Assembly (NCBI RefSeq): GCF_014648055.1
Contig: NZ_BMQJ01000009.1
Coordinates: 124,342 to 188,341, forward strand
DNA: 64,000 nucleotides
Reading direction: 5' to 3'
DNA from: Streptosporangium pseudovulgare
GTDB lineage: Bacteria > Actinomycetota > Actinomycetes > Streptosporangiales > Streptosporangiaceae
Part shown: positions 26,324-34,915 of the stretch, piece after piece
How the letters are laid out: the number at the start of each line of letters is the position of its first letter
Position numbering within the stretch: the stretch's first letter is position 1
Position numbers and translations under genes: made by a program
Notes under the pieces: generated by a model
What the model was told of the DNA's origin: nothing
Seen by the model: the letters and a program-made list of their open reading frames with translations, nothing else
Databases searched by the model: none

Positions 26324-26833
26324 CTAGCCGGCATCCGGCACGAAGTCGGCCACCTTCTTGAGCTCGGCGGAGATGTGCGACTGGATCGGCTGTCCCACCG
26401 CGCCCATGTCGTAGGCCCACATCAGGTTGCCGTTGACCAGGCCGTAGAGGCGGTGGCCCGCGGTGTACTCCTTGGCGGTGGCGGTGCGGGCGACCACGTC
26501 GGTGCGCAGCTCGATCTTGTGGAAGACGACCTCGCCGACGTAGATCTCCACGATCCCGGTGGGGTGCGTCAGGCACACCTCCAGCTGGCGGCCGGGAAGC
26601 TGCCGCCAGTAACCGGTCTCGGTGGCCAGCTCGCGGACCCGCTCGCCCGCGTCGTTCAGGAGCCAGGTGCGGCTCGTGTAGGTCAGGAACGGCTTGCCGT
26701 TGTGACCGAAGACGATCTCCTGCCCGAAGTTGAAGCTCTCGATCGTCGGGTATCCGCCCACTCCGGCGCCCTCCCACCGGCCCAGGAGGAAGGCGATCGG
26801 CTCAAGGTCGGGGTGCAGTTCGGGAACGTCCAT
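26324..26833 (-). CDS. Nitrobindin-like heme beta-barrel protein (FABP/DUF1794 family)
   Basis: 169 aa. LGRWEGAGVGGYP near the N-terminus is the GxWxGxG nitrobindin motif; alternating beta strands follow (QEIVFGHNGKPFLTYTSRTW, YWRQLPGRQLEVCLTHPTG). Bacterial members bind heme and isomerise peroxynitrite or handle nitric oxide. ATG 26833 lies exactly 7 nt after TAGGCT (26841-26846, minus strand), so leaderless translation is likely; the in-frame GTG at 26839 is less likely. Divergent from the DsrE gene. Confidence 0.85.
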   Translation of the reverse strand: MDVPELHPDLEPIAFLLGRWEGAGVGGYPTIESFNFGQEIVFGHNGKPFLTYTSRTWLLNDAGERVRELATETGYWRQLPGRQLEVCLTHPTGIVEIYVGEVVFHKIELRTDVVARTATAKEYTAGHRLYGLVNGNLMWAYDMGAVGQPIQSHISAELKKVADFVPDAG

Positions 26834-26840
26834 GGACACG

Positions 26841-26895
26841 AGCCTAAGGCCGCCCCGGTACGGCTCGCGCCCCCGGTTCCCGCCCGCATTAGGCT
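26841..26895. promoter_or_regulatory. Symmetric divergent pair of leaderless promoters
   Basis: Minus strand: TAGGCT (26841-26846), 7 nt, ATG 26833. Plus strand: TAGGCT (26890-26895), 7 nt, ATG 26903. The same hexamer and the same spacer serve both genes. No clear -35 boxes are visible. Confidence 0.6.
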
Positions 26896-26902
26896 GCGTA
26901 CC

Positions 26903-27265
26903 ATGGCACGTTCACTGGTGATAAAGGTGACCGCCGGCGCGGACGCCCCCGAGCGCTGCAACCAGGCGTTCACGGTGGCCGCGGCGGCGCTGGCGAGCGG
27001 GGTTCCCGTCTCGCTGTGGCTGACCGGCGAGGCGTCGTGGTTCGCCCTGCCCGGCCGGGCCAAGGAGTTCACGCTCCCGCACGCGGCCCAGCTCGGAGAC
27101 CTGCTCGACGCCGTCCTCGCCGGGGGCCGGGTGACGCTGTGCACCCAGTGCGCGGCCCGGCGGGACATGACGGCGGACGACCTGATCGACGGCGTGCGCA
27201 TCGCGGGAGCTCCCACCTTCGTCGAGGAGGTCCTCGCCGAGGGCGTCCAGGCGCTGGTCTACTGA
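26903..27265 (+). CDS. DsrE-family sulfur-relay-like protein
   Basis: 120 aa. MARSLVIKVTAGADAPERCNQAFTVAAAALASG is a DsrE/DsrF/TusD-like start, and VTLCTQCAARRDMTADDLI carries a Cys pair in the position typical of small DsrE proteins. Likely handles persulfide or has a peroxiredoxin-like role in the cytoplasm. It pairs divergently with the nitrobindin gene, suggesting a shared reactive nitrogen or sulfur context (inference). Leaderless start. Confidence 0.8.
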   Translation: MARSLVIKVTAGADAPERCNQAFTVAAAALASGVPVSLWLTGEASWFALPGRAKEFTLPHAAQLGDLLDAVLAGGRVTLCTQCAARRDMTADDLIDGVRIAGAPTFVEEVLAEGVQALVY

Positions 27266-27294
27266 AGGGCGGCGATCCGCCGGGAGGCGGGTCG

Positions 27295-28017
27295 TCAGGC
27301 CTGCTGGGGGAGCACCGCCGTCAGCCGCTCCTGGCGGAGCCGGTCGTACCACGAGTCGTCGATCGGCGGGAGCTGCGCGCCGACCGCCCAGGTGAGCAGG
27401 AGGTCGGCCAGGCCCGGGTTGCGGGCCAGCGCCGGGCCGTGGAGGTAGGTGCCGATGGTCTTCCCGGCGTAGCAGCCCTCGGTGCCGTCGCCGTTGCCGG
27501 TGCCGACCGCGGTGCGCGCCAGCGGGCGGACGCCGGGCCCCAGCCGGGTGACGCCCATGTGGTTCTCGAACCCGGTGAGCATCGGGATGCCGAGGGCGGG
27601 GTCGGCCTCCCCGGCCAGCTCGCCGACCGCCCGGCCGGCGCCCCGGCCGCTGGCGATGTCCAGCAGGCCGATGCCCTGGACCGGCTGGCCCTCCTCGCCG
27701 CCGAACGTGCTGCCCATGATCTGGTAGCCCGCGCAGACCGCCAGCAGGGCCGCGCCGCGCGCCACGGCACGGTGCAGGCCGCCGTCGCGGCGCAGCCGTT
27801 CGGCGGCCAGGATCTGCGGCCGGTCCTCGCCGCCGCCGATGAGGTAGATGTCGCCGCTGTCCGGCACCGGGTCGGCCGAGCGGACGTGGATGGTCTGCAC
27901 CGGGATGCCGCGGCGCTGGGCGCGCTGCTCCAGGACCAGGACGTTGCCCTGGTCGCCGTAGGTGCTCAGCAGGTCGGGGTAGATCCAGACAAGCCGCAGG
28001 ATGCTGTCAGACTGCAC
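27295..28017 (-). CDS. gatD: Lipid II isoglutaminyl synthase, glutaminase subunit
   Basis: 240 aa class I amidotransferase of the CobB/CobQ-like type. The catalytic Cys95 lies in LLAVCAGYQIMG and the His in GTYLHGPALARNP; YGDQGNVLVLEQRA and LIGGGEDRPQ are GatD hallmarks. It supplies ammonia to MurT for amidating the alpha-carboxyl of D-Glu in lipid II. The ATG overlaps the end of murT by 11 bp, so the two are made together. Confidence 0.93.
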   Translation of the reverse strand: MQSDSILRLVWIYPDLLSTYGDQGNVLVLEQRAQRRGIPVQTIHVRSADPVPDSGDIYLIGGGEDRPQILAAERLRRDGGLHRAVARGAALLAVCAGYQIMGSTFGGEEGQPVQGIGLLDIASGRGAGRAVGELAGEADPALGIPMLTGFENHMGVTRLGPGVRPLARTAVGTGNGDGTEGCYAGKTIGTYLHGPALARNPGLADLLLTWAVGAQLPPIDDSWYDRLRQERLTAVLPQQA

Positions 28018-29308
28018 GGTCGAACTCCGCTCGGATCTGCTGGAAGGCGGTGTAGTTGGCGATCACGTCGACCTTGCCCGGCGGCTGCGCGGCGAGCGCC
28101 TGCTCGAAGGACGCCACGAGCTGGAACGGCACGTTCGCCACGTCCAGCCGGAGCGCGAGGTCGAGCATCCGCTCCCCGGTCACGAAGACCGGCCTGCCGC
28201 GCAGGACGCGGTAGTCGACGTCCCACAGCCAGGAGGTGTCGCGGCCGTCGGGTCCCTGGGCGTTCACCGAGAGGATGACCGGCAGCGAGCGGTCGAGCAC
28301 GTCGAACGCCTCCAGCCAGCCGGCGGGGTTCTTGGCCAGCAGCAGCCGGGCGCGACGGCCGTCGCGCTCCACCGTGGTGTAGCGGCCGGCGACGGACCTG
28401 ACCTCGCGCAGCCGGGGCAGCGCCGCCTGGACCGGCAGGCCGAACGCCTCGGCGGTGGCCAGCGCGATCGCGGCGTTCGCCCGGTTGGCGCGGCCGGGAA
28501 GCTGGAGGTCGAGGACCCAGCGCTGCCCGCGCGGGTCGATCACCGCGTCGTCGTCGAGGAACCAGGAGGGCTGGGGCCGGCGGAAGGAGCACTCACGGCA
28601 GGCCCAGTCGTCCTCGACCGGGCGCGGGACCATCGCCAGGGGGGCCGCGCCGGCGACGTGGCCGCCCGGCGGGGTGTAGTCGACCCCCTTGCGGTCGAGC
28701 GGGCCGCCGCACTCGGGGCAGCACCAGGAGTCCTCTTTCCAGGGCTGCCCGGCCGCCACCCAGGTCACCCGGGCGGCGGTGGAGGCGCCCCAGGCGACCA
28801 GCGGGTCGTCGGCGTTGGCGATCACGTGGGTGTTCTTGCCGGCCAGGGCCCGCCGCCACTTCTGGGCGAGCAGCCAGATCTCGCCCGCCCGGTCCATCTG
28901 GTCGCGGCTGAGGTTCATCAGGGCGATCACGCCCGCGCCGGTGGCGTCGATCACCGCGGGGAGGTACTTCTCGTCGACCTCCAGCACGCCGTACGGAGCG
29001 TCCTTGGCCGATGCCAGCGCCGACACGTGCCCGGCGGGCATGTTGGCGCCGAAGGCGTTGGTGGCGACGTCGCCGAGCTCCTGGAGGGCGGAGGTGATCA
29101 GGCGGGTCGTGGTGGTCTTGCCGTTGGTCGCGCTCACCAGTGCGAGCCTGCGGTCCCGGGCGAGCTGGCTCAGCAGGTCGGGCTCCAGCGCCAGGCCGAT
29201 CCGGCCGCCGATCACCGATCCGTCGCCGCGGCCGGTGGCCCGGGACAGGGTCGCGGCCGTCCGTCCGAGAGCGCTCGCGAGCTGAGCCCGCAGCGGAAGC
29301 TGTGTCAT
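28007..29308 (-). CDS. murT: Lipid II isoglutaminyl synthase, Mur-ligase-like subunit
   Basis: 433 aa. ATP loop SATNGKTTTTRL (Lys64), Mur ligase central domain (YGVLEVDEKYLP), a zinc-ribbon insertion with CPEC and CREC pairs about residues 205-250 as in known MurT, and the C-terminal DUF1727 (SVNAQGPDGRDTSWLWDVD). Amidates D-Glu of lipid II together with GatD. ATG 29308 follows GCGAGGAGAGGTC. A leaderless 24-codon frame ends at this start (see 29305-29379). Confidence 0.93.
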   Translation of the reverse strand: MTQLPLRAQLASALGRTAATLSRATGRGDGSVIGGRIGLALEPDLLSQLARDRRLALVSATNGKTTTTRLITSALQELGDVATNAFGANMPAGHVSALASAKDAPYGVLEVDEKYLPAVIDATGAGVIALMNLSRDQMDRAGEIWLLAQKWRRALAGKNTHVIANADDPLVAWGASTAARVTWVAAGQPWKEDSWCCPECGGPLDRKGVDYTPPGGHVAGAAPLAMVPRPVEDDWACRECSFRRPQPSWFLDDDAVIDPRGQRWVLDLQLPGRANRANAAIALATAEAFGLPVQAALPRLREVRSVAGRYTTVERDGRRARLLLAKNPAGWLEAFDVLDRSLPVILSVNAQGPDGRDTSWLWDVDYRVLRGRPVFVTGERMLDLALRLDVANVPFQLVASFEQALAAQPPGKVDVIANYTAFQQIRAEFDRAV

Positions 29309-29391
29309 GACCTCTCCTCGCCCAGCGGCCCCGTCGCGGGACGACTCAGCATCCGGGGCTGGTCCGCCGAATCGTTCATGCCGCGATCCTA
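29305..29391 (-). promoter_or_regulatory. Putative murT promoter with a leaderless upstream ORF
   Basis: TAGGAT (29386-29391 on the minus strand) is followed after 6 nt by ATG 29379. This opens a 24-codon frame (MNDSADQPRMLSRPATG...) whose TGA overlaps the murT ATG as ATGA. If transcription starts at 29379, murT has a 71-nt leader that is itself translated. The role is inferred from geometry alone. Confidence 0.4.
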
Positions 29392-29514
29392 GCCGGGGTT
29401 CGGCATGGTCACGGTCCGGCAACGCCCGTGAAAGGGCCGATCACGAAGGTCGCACCGTCCGTCCCGTTCGTACGGCGCGCCTGGTTCCCCCTTCACGGGG
29501 TGCCGTCTCCAAAG

Positions 29515-29620
29515 CGTCCGTGCCGCCCGTGCCGTCCGCGCCGTTCCGCCTGTGCCGTCCGTGCCGTCCCGCCCGTGCCGTCCCGGCCACGCCGCCCGTG
29601 CCGCCCGCCGTACGGCGGGC
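29515..29620. repeat. Low-complexity CGTGCCGYC repeats ending in a palindrome
   Basis: Irregular repeats of 9-14 bp on the theme CGTGCCGTC run from about 29515 to 29605. They end in the 18-bp perfect palindrome GCCCGCCGTACGGCGGGC (29603-29620), just past the stop of the HerA gene on the minus strand. The palindrome may terminate that transcript. Confidence 0.55.
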
Positions 29621-29625
29621 GCGGG

Positions 29626-32613
29626 TCAGTCGGTGAAGGCGAGCTCGACGTCCTCCGGCGCGGCCGCGTCGAACGGCAGCACGAACCGGCGCGGCCACGC
29701 CAGCACGGTCTCCAGCCACCCCGCCCCCATCGTCTGGGCGACGTGCCGGAGCCGGTCGGCGGGGTCGACGCCGATCGTCACCGTCTGGATGTCCCGCTCC
29801 ACGCTCTCGCGCTCGTCGTCGCCGAGGATGACCCGCCAGGCCAGCGCCCGGTTGCGGTCGGCCTCCATGGACAGCGGGTGGTGGCGCAGCGCCCTGGCCC
29901 GGTGCCCGAGCAGTTCGGCGCCACCCGGCGGAGGCGTGACCAGCGGGTAGTCCGGGGCCGGGGCGGGCGAGCGCGGATCGGGCGCGGGCCGGTCGTGCGG
30001 GAACAGCCGGTCCACCTCGTGCAGCCAGCGGACCTGCGGGATGACCCACTCGGGGCCGGGCCGCTCCGCGCCCTCCCGTTCCGGGCCGAGCAGCCGGGTC
30101 GCGGTGGCCGCCACCCGCTCGGTCAGCTTCGCCGGGTCGGCGACGGTCCGCAGCGACCACGCCCGGGGGGCCACGGCGCGCTCCACCGCCGTGGCCAGCA
30201 GGCACTCGCGGCGCCGCAGCGGCAGCTCCGCCCACAGGTCCGCGAGAGCCCGCGGCACCCCCGGCAGCGGCCGGTCGGTGCAGAAGGCCAGCACCAGCGT
30301 GTCGGTCCAGATGCGCAGCCAGGCCCACTCGGGGGCGTCGGCGAGCAGGTCGGCCTCACGCAGCTCCACGAGCGTGCAGGCCCGGCCGGTCCGGCACTCC
30401 CGGCCGCAGGCCGCCGAGCGGCGCCCGTTGATCGGCGGCGTGTGCCCCAGGGCGCCGGGTACGGCCCGCTCGCGGTCCTCCCCCAGCGGCACCCGGATCC
30501 GCAGCGGCCGGTCCATCCCGTCGGCGAAGACCGCCGCCGTCCCCGGCTGGAGGGAGACGACCTGCCGCGACTGCTCCTCGCTGAGGTTCATCGCGGCCCC
30601 GACGAGCTGCCGGTCGTCCTCGGCCGGCAGGCGGTGCACCACCTTCAGCGCGGTGTTCTTCACCACGTCGGAGACCAGCTTGGTGGGGATCTGCTCGGCC
30701 ACCACGATGCCCTCGCCGTACGCGCGGATCTCGGCGAGCATGCCGGCCAGCAGCTCGACGGCGTGGGTGCTGGCCCGCCCGGCGCCGCGGTCGCGCAGCA
30801 GCCGGTGCGCCTCCTCGATCACGATGACGTGCCGCAGGCCGCTGCTCCGCTCGGTCCTGGCCCGCATCCGCAGGTGCTCCACGATCCGGATGATCAGCGT
30901 GCCCATCAGGAACGCCTTGTCCTCGTCGTTGGCGACGTCCTCGATGGCCAGCACCACGTTGCGCCGGAGCAGGTCGCCGATGTCGGCGGGGTGGCCGCCC
31001 TCGAAGAACCGGCCCGCCGAGCCGACCCGCAGCGACCGCAGCCGCAGCGAGATGAACCCCTCGACGTCGGCCTGGACCTCCCGGCCGTAGCCGATCTCCT
31101 GGATGACGTCCATGGCGTGCTGCTGGAGCTGCGCGAGGGTCGGCACGGCCGGCCGTACGGCGGCGCCGGGCGCGGCCCAGCCGGTCACCACGTCCCAGCC
31201 GTTGGCCTCGTAGACCCGCTGCAGGGCCAGCGACATGATCTGCGGGAACGGCTCCTCGGCGTCGAAGGCGGCCATGAACAGCGCCCGCACCATGTCGATG
31301 TGCGCCTGGACCGGGTAGCCCGGCTCGGGCGCGAGCGGGTTGACGCTGAACGGCACCGCCTCGGGGGCCGACGGATTGATCACCGTCACCGGGGCGAGGT
31401 GCTCGACCCGGCCGCCCATCGCGGCGTACTCCGACTTGGCGGGCTCGATGGCCAGCCACGGGATGCCCGCGCCGGTGAGCTGCTCCAGCAGATGCCGGAC
31501 GGTCTGCGACTTGCCGGAGCCGGTGGCGCCGGTGACGAAGGCGTGCCGGTTGAGGGTGGCGAGCGGCACCCGGAACGAGCCGACCGCCCGGTTCTGGCCG
31601 TCCAGGATCGACCCAAGCTCGACGGTCCCGGCTCCGGAGACGGCCTCCGCCTCGCTGGTGACGTCGAAGAAACCCGCGTCGAGCACCCGGACCCCCGGCA
31701 CCTCCCGGCGCGGCAGCCCGGCGAGCGCGGCCAGCGCCCCCGCGGTCGCGGCGAACGGCGCGGCGCTGCCGTCGGCCGGGTCCTGCAGGGTGACCGACAG
31801 CGCCTCGGCGAAGCCGTACACCGGGCCGGACAGCGCGCTGCGCAGCCGGTAGGGGTGGTGGCTCATCTCAGCCGAGCCGACCAGGACCGGCGCGATCTGC
31901 CGCAGTTCCTCGGGCCCGGCCGCCCCGGCCAGCACCCGTACGCTCCACAGCCCGGCCTCGCGGAAGGCGTCCAGCTCCTGCATGCGCCGCTCGGCGCGTT
32001 CGGCGTCGTAGCGGGAGCGCTCGGAGGCGTCGCCGTACTGGCGCAGCACGTTGAGCTGGGTTCGCAGGTGCGCCACCTCGGCGTCCAGCAGGTCGGTCCG
32101 CTCGGCCACCACCAGCCAGGCGAACGGCCGCGACATCAGCGTGACCAGCGTGGACTCGAACAGCGTGGGCCGCCTGACCTCGTCGGCGTCCGGCTCGCGG
32201 CGCCCGCCGAGCGGCGGGGCCTGCCGGCCGGGGCAGGCGGTCCAGGCGAGGTCCGCCAGGTCGCGCAGCCACTCGTCGCCGATCCGCACGCCCCTGGCCC
32301 CGGCGGGGAACAGCAGCGGCTCCGAGGCGGCCGGGACCGGATCGGCCTCGGCCGCCATGTCGGCCGCCCGGCGTGGCGGGCGCGGCGGGGTCAGCGGCCC
32401 GGCGTTGGTGACGAGCTCCAGCGGGGCGCCGGAGCCGCGCGACAGCCAGCCGACCACGAACGGCCGGTTGCGCTGCGCGGCCGACAGCACGGCCGGCAGG
32501 ACCGTGACGAAGTCCCACTCCGCCGACGAGCTGCGGGACGGCGCGGTGATCGCCTGAATCCGGTACCAGGGGCCGGTCAGACCACCGGCGGGAAGGGACA
32601 CGCTTGGCTGCAT
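29626..32613 (-). CDS. HerA-type P-loop ATPase
   Basis: 995 aa. The N-terminal 330 residues have no recognised domain. The ATPase core follows: GATGSGKSQT (Walker A, near residue 360), IPWLAIEPAKSEYAAMGG, then HVIVIEEAHRLLRDRG (Walker B with Glu, near 595) and EIRAYGEGIVVAEQIPTKL. This is the HerA/DUF87/VirB4-like group of hexameric translocases. The C-terminal 280 residues include a Cys cluster (AACGRECRTGRAC) that could bind metal. ATG 32613 follows GGTGGAGACCAACAG; the frame is open to 32766 without a better site. It follows the membrane-partner gene by 175 bp and probably works with it in moving DNA or protein. Confidence 0.85.
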   Translation of the reverse strand: MQPSVSLPAGGLTGPWYRIQAITAPSRSSSAEWDFVTVLPAVLSAAQRNRPFVVGWLSRGSGAPLELVTNAGPLTPPRPPRRAADMAAEADPVPAASEPLLFPAGARGVRIGDEWLRDLADLAWTACPGRQAPPLGGRREPDADEVRRPTLFESTLVTLMSRPFAWLVVAERTDLLDAEVAHLRTQLNVLRQYGDASERSRYDAERAERRMQELDAFREAGLWSVRVLAGAAGPEELRQIAPVLVGSAEMSHHPYRLRSALSGPVYGFAEALSVTLQDPADGSAAPFAATAGALAALAGLPRREVPGVRVLDAGFFDVTSEAEAVSGAGTVELGSILDGQNRAVGSFRVPLATLNRHAFVTGATGSGKSQTVRHLLEQLTGAGIPWLAIEPAKSEYAAMGGRVEHLAPVTVINPSAPEAVPFSVNPLAPEPGYPVQAHIDMVRALFMAAFDAEEPFPQIMSLALQRVYEANGWDVVTGWAAPGAAVRPAVPTLAQLQQHAMDVIQEIGYGREVQADVEGFISLRLRSLRVGSAGRFFEGGHPADIGDLLRRNVVLAIEDVANDEDKAFLMGTLIIRIVEHLRMRARTERSSGLRHVIVIEEAHRLLRDRGAGRASTHAVELLAGMLAEIRAYGEGIVVAEQIPTKLVSDVVKNTALKVVHRLPAEDDRQLVGAAMNLSEEQSRQVVSLQPGTAAVFADGMDRPLRIRVPLGEDRERAVPGALGHTPPINGRRSAACGRECRTGRACTLVELREADLLADAPEWAWLRIWTDTLVLAFCTDRPLPGVPRALADLWAELPLRRRECLLATAVERAVAPRAWSLRTVADPAKLTERVAATATRLLGPEREGAERPGPEWVIPQVRWLHEVDRLFPHDRPAPDPRSPAPAPDYPLVTPPPGGAELLGHRARALRHHPLSMEADRNRALAWRVILGDDERESVERDIQTVTIGVDPADRLRHVAQTMGAGWLETVLAWPRRFVLPFDAAAPEDVELAFTD

Positions 32614-32788
32614 CTGTTGGTCTCCACCCGGGGGACCCGGCTCGACGCCGGGGTGTTGACGCGTCACGGGCGGCCCCGCCGTACCGGCCGGTGCGGGCCG
32701 GGAGGCGGACCACCCCGGCGACCAGGGTCGGACCTCCACGGTGGAGGACACCCGCCTGCTGACCATCCCCTTACCGGAAAAGAACGCT

Positions 32789-34750
32789 TCATTGACGCGT
32801 GCGCCAGTCGAGCCGGGCCGGCGGAGGGCCCAGGTTGGGCGGCGCGTCGACGAACGGACCCGGCGCGGGGACCTCCGGCTCCTCCTCCCGCCGGCCGCGC
32901 TCCAGCACGGCCTCCTTGATCTCCTCGAACTCCCCCAGCGTCGTCTTGGGGAAGGTGAGGATCGCGGGGTTGGCGTCGGCGAGGCGGACCCGGCGGCCGT
33001 GGGCGGTGGCGTCAGTGACGATCACCGAGGTGGTGGGGAGCTGCTGCAGCTCGTGCGGCTCGACGAGGAACTCCCTGGAGCGGTGCAGCACCCGCTCGGT
33101 CTCGCCCATCGCCTCGGTCGCGCGGCGCCCCCACTCGGTGGAGGAGGTGATGTCCTCCTTGAGATCGGGGCGGCCGGCGTCACGGTCGTCGCCGTCGTCG
33201 GTGTGGCCGACGGTGGAGACGTAGCCGCCGTCCATCCCGGCCCCGGCGGCGCTGATCGTCTCAGTGAGCTGGGCCAGCTCCAGGCGGTGCTCGGTGCCGA
33301 CGTGCTCGCTGGCCACCCGGGCGTCCTCGGCGTTGCCCAGCCGCATGAACGCCACCGCCGCGTGCCCCCGGCCGAGCCGCTCCCGCACGGTCGGGGTGAG
33401 CGACCGGTAGGTCAGCACCAGCCCGGTCCTGGACGTCTCGCAGGCGTCCATCAGCCGGTCCAGGACGTCGCCGCGGAGCTTGTCGGCGCCCGCGACGACG
33501 ATCGTGTGGTACCAGGGCCGCTCGGAGGCGGGCGACTGGCGCAGGATGTGGGTGAGGGCCGTGGCGACGTACGTCCCGAGGACCCGGTTGCCGAACACGC
33601 CCGCCTGGCGGTCCATCGACACCACGCGCAGCCGCGCGGGCGGCAGCCGTACGGCCTCGGAGCCGAGCGTCTCCAGCTTGCGCAGCTGCGACTCCAGCGC
33701 CCAGGCCCGCTCGATGACCACCCGGTCGCTGACGCCCCGGCCGAACAGCGTGCCGATGCGATCCAGCTGGGTGGCGGTGATCAGGCCGAGCCTGAGGTCC
33801 TCGCGGGGGTCGCCGACCTGGGCCAGCGCCCGCAGCGCGGCGGTGACCTGGTTGATCGTGGCGTTCTCGCCGAGGACCTCCAGGACCCGCTCCAGGATCG
33901 CGTTGTCGAACGACAGGTCGCGGGTGGTGCGGTGCTCCTCGCTGACGCTCACCACGTGCGCGAGCACATCGGCGAACGCCTCGGGTGCGAGCGTCGCGCC
34001 GAGGTCGAGCCGGGGCAGGTCCACCGGGAGCACCCACACCAGCGGGTCGTCGCCGCCGCGGCGGGCCAGCTCGATCAGGTCCTTGGCGACCGCGCCCTCC
34101 GACAGGTCGAGGACCGTCAGGTGGCCGCCGCTGTAGAGGCGGGTCGCTCCGAGCAGGGTGATCAGCGCCGACCAGCCGGCCAGCGTGCCCCCGGCGACGT
34201 CGATCCGGTCGAGCTCGTCCGGCACGGTCACGGCGTACCAGGTGAGCTGGCGGTCGTGGCGCTCCTTCTTCTCGGCCCACTCCCGGTAGCGGGCGGCGTG
34301 CTCCTCCTGGGCGCGGTACAGGGTCCTGTCGCGTTCCCTGCGCAGCCGGTCGCCGGCCTCCTCGTGCTCGCGGATGCGGTGGCGGACCGTCCTGCCGCCC
34401 TGATGGATGGAGTAGCTGCAGAACACCGCCACCCCGCAGGTCGCGACCAGCCCGGCGGCCGCGAACGACCAGCTCAGCAGGTGGCTGACGCCGAGGACGA
34501 GGATGAGCGCGGCCAGCACGCCCATGAACGCGCGGAAGGTCCGCATCGGCCGGTTCAGCAGGTTCTCGTTGAGCCGCTCCCTGCGCGCCCACTCGGGGTC
34601 GATCTTCGGCAGGTCGGCCGCGACGGTCTCGTCGGCGGGGGACGGACGTCTGGGCGCGGGGCCCGGGTCGGGGTGGAGCAGGGCATACTGCCAGCCCAGG
34701 TAGATCCGGTCCGCCTGGAGCTGCGCGTGCTCGGGATGCACGTCCGCCAC
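32789..34750 (-). CDS. Membrane-anchored partner of the HerA ATPase, possible pseudo-ATPase
   Basis: 653 aa. GTG 34750 with the strong site GGCGGAGGTTCC is preferred over the longer frame to 34888. Two transmembrane helices (about 72-117), then a charged coiled-coil-like stretch (REHEEAGDRLRRERDRTLYR). A large domain follows whose start, GGTLAGWSALITLLGATRLY ... LTVLDLSEG, resembles the nucleotide-loop region of TraD/HerA proteins but has no GKS/T. Further on, WYHTIVVAGADKLRGDVLDR sits where Walker B would be, and TGLVLTYRSLTPTVRERLG resembles a sensor strand. Likely a catalytically dead NTPase that anchors the HerA protein (inference). Confidence 0.7.
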   Translation of the reverse strand: MADVHPEHAQLQADRIYLGWQYALLHPDPGPAPRRPSPADETVAADLPKIDPEWARRERLNENLLNRPMRTFRAFMGVLAALILVLGVSHLLSWSFAAAGLVATCGVAVFCSYSIHQGGRTVRHRIREHEEAGDRLRRERDRTLYRAQEEHAARYREWAEKKERHDRQLTWYAVTVPDELDRIDVAGGTLAGWSALITLLGATRLYSGGHLTVLDLSEGAVAKDLIELARRGGDDPLVWVLPVDLPRLDLGATLAPEAFADVLAHVVSVSEEHRTTRDLSFDNAILERVLEVLGENATINQVTAALRALAQVGDPREDLRLGLITATQLDRIGTLFGRGVSDRVVIERAWALESQLRKLETLGSEAVRLPPARLRVVSMDRQAGVFGNRVLGTYVATALTHILRQSPASERPWYHTIVVAGADKLRGDVLDRLMDACETSRTGLVLTYRSLTPTVRERLGRGHAAVAFMRLGNAEDARVASEHVGTEHRLELAQLTETISAAGAGMDGGYVSTVGHTDDGDDRDAGRPDLKEDITSSTEWGRRATEAMGETERVLHRSREFLVEPHELQQLPTTSVIVTDATAHGRRVRLADANPAILTFPKTTLGEFEEIKEAVLERGRREEEPEVPAPGPFVDAPPNLGPPPARLDWRTRQ

Positions 34751-34915
34751 GGAACCTCCGCCATAGGACCCTCGCCGCCTCGGTGACAGCGTAGGAGCTG
34801 GATCTCCGTTCCGGGCGGCGTTCCCACCAATCTGCTGTATTTTCCGTTGGTTATCCAGTGCTGGTGGGACCTGTGTGTCGAACGACATGAAGATCAGCGA
34901 TTACCATCCTGTGCC

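Noticed and set aside
29428-32919. 1163-codon open frame on the plus strand
   Set aside because: Antisense to the HerA gene. The translation is Arg/Gly/Pro-rich without motifs, while the minus strand has Walker A and B. Long antisense frames are expected at this GC content.
32741-34786. 681-codon plus-strand frame
   Set aside because: Shadow of the HerA-partner gene; low-complexity His/Arg/Gly-rich translation.
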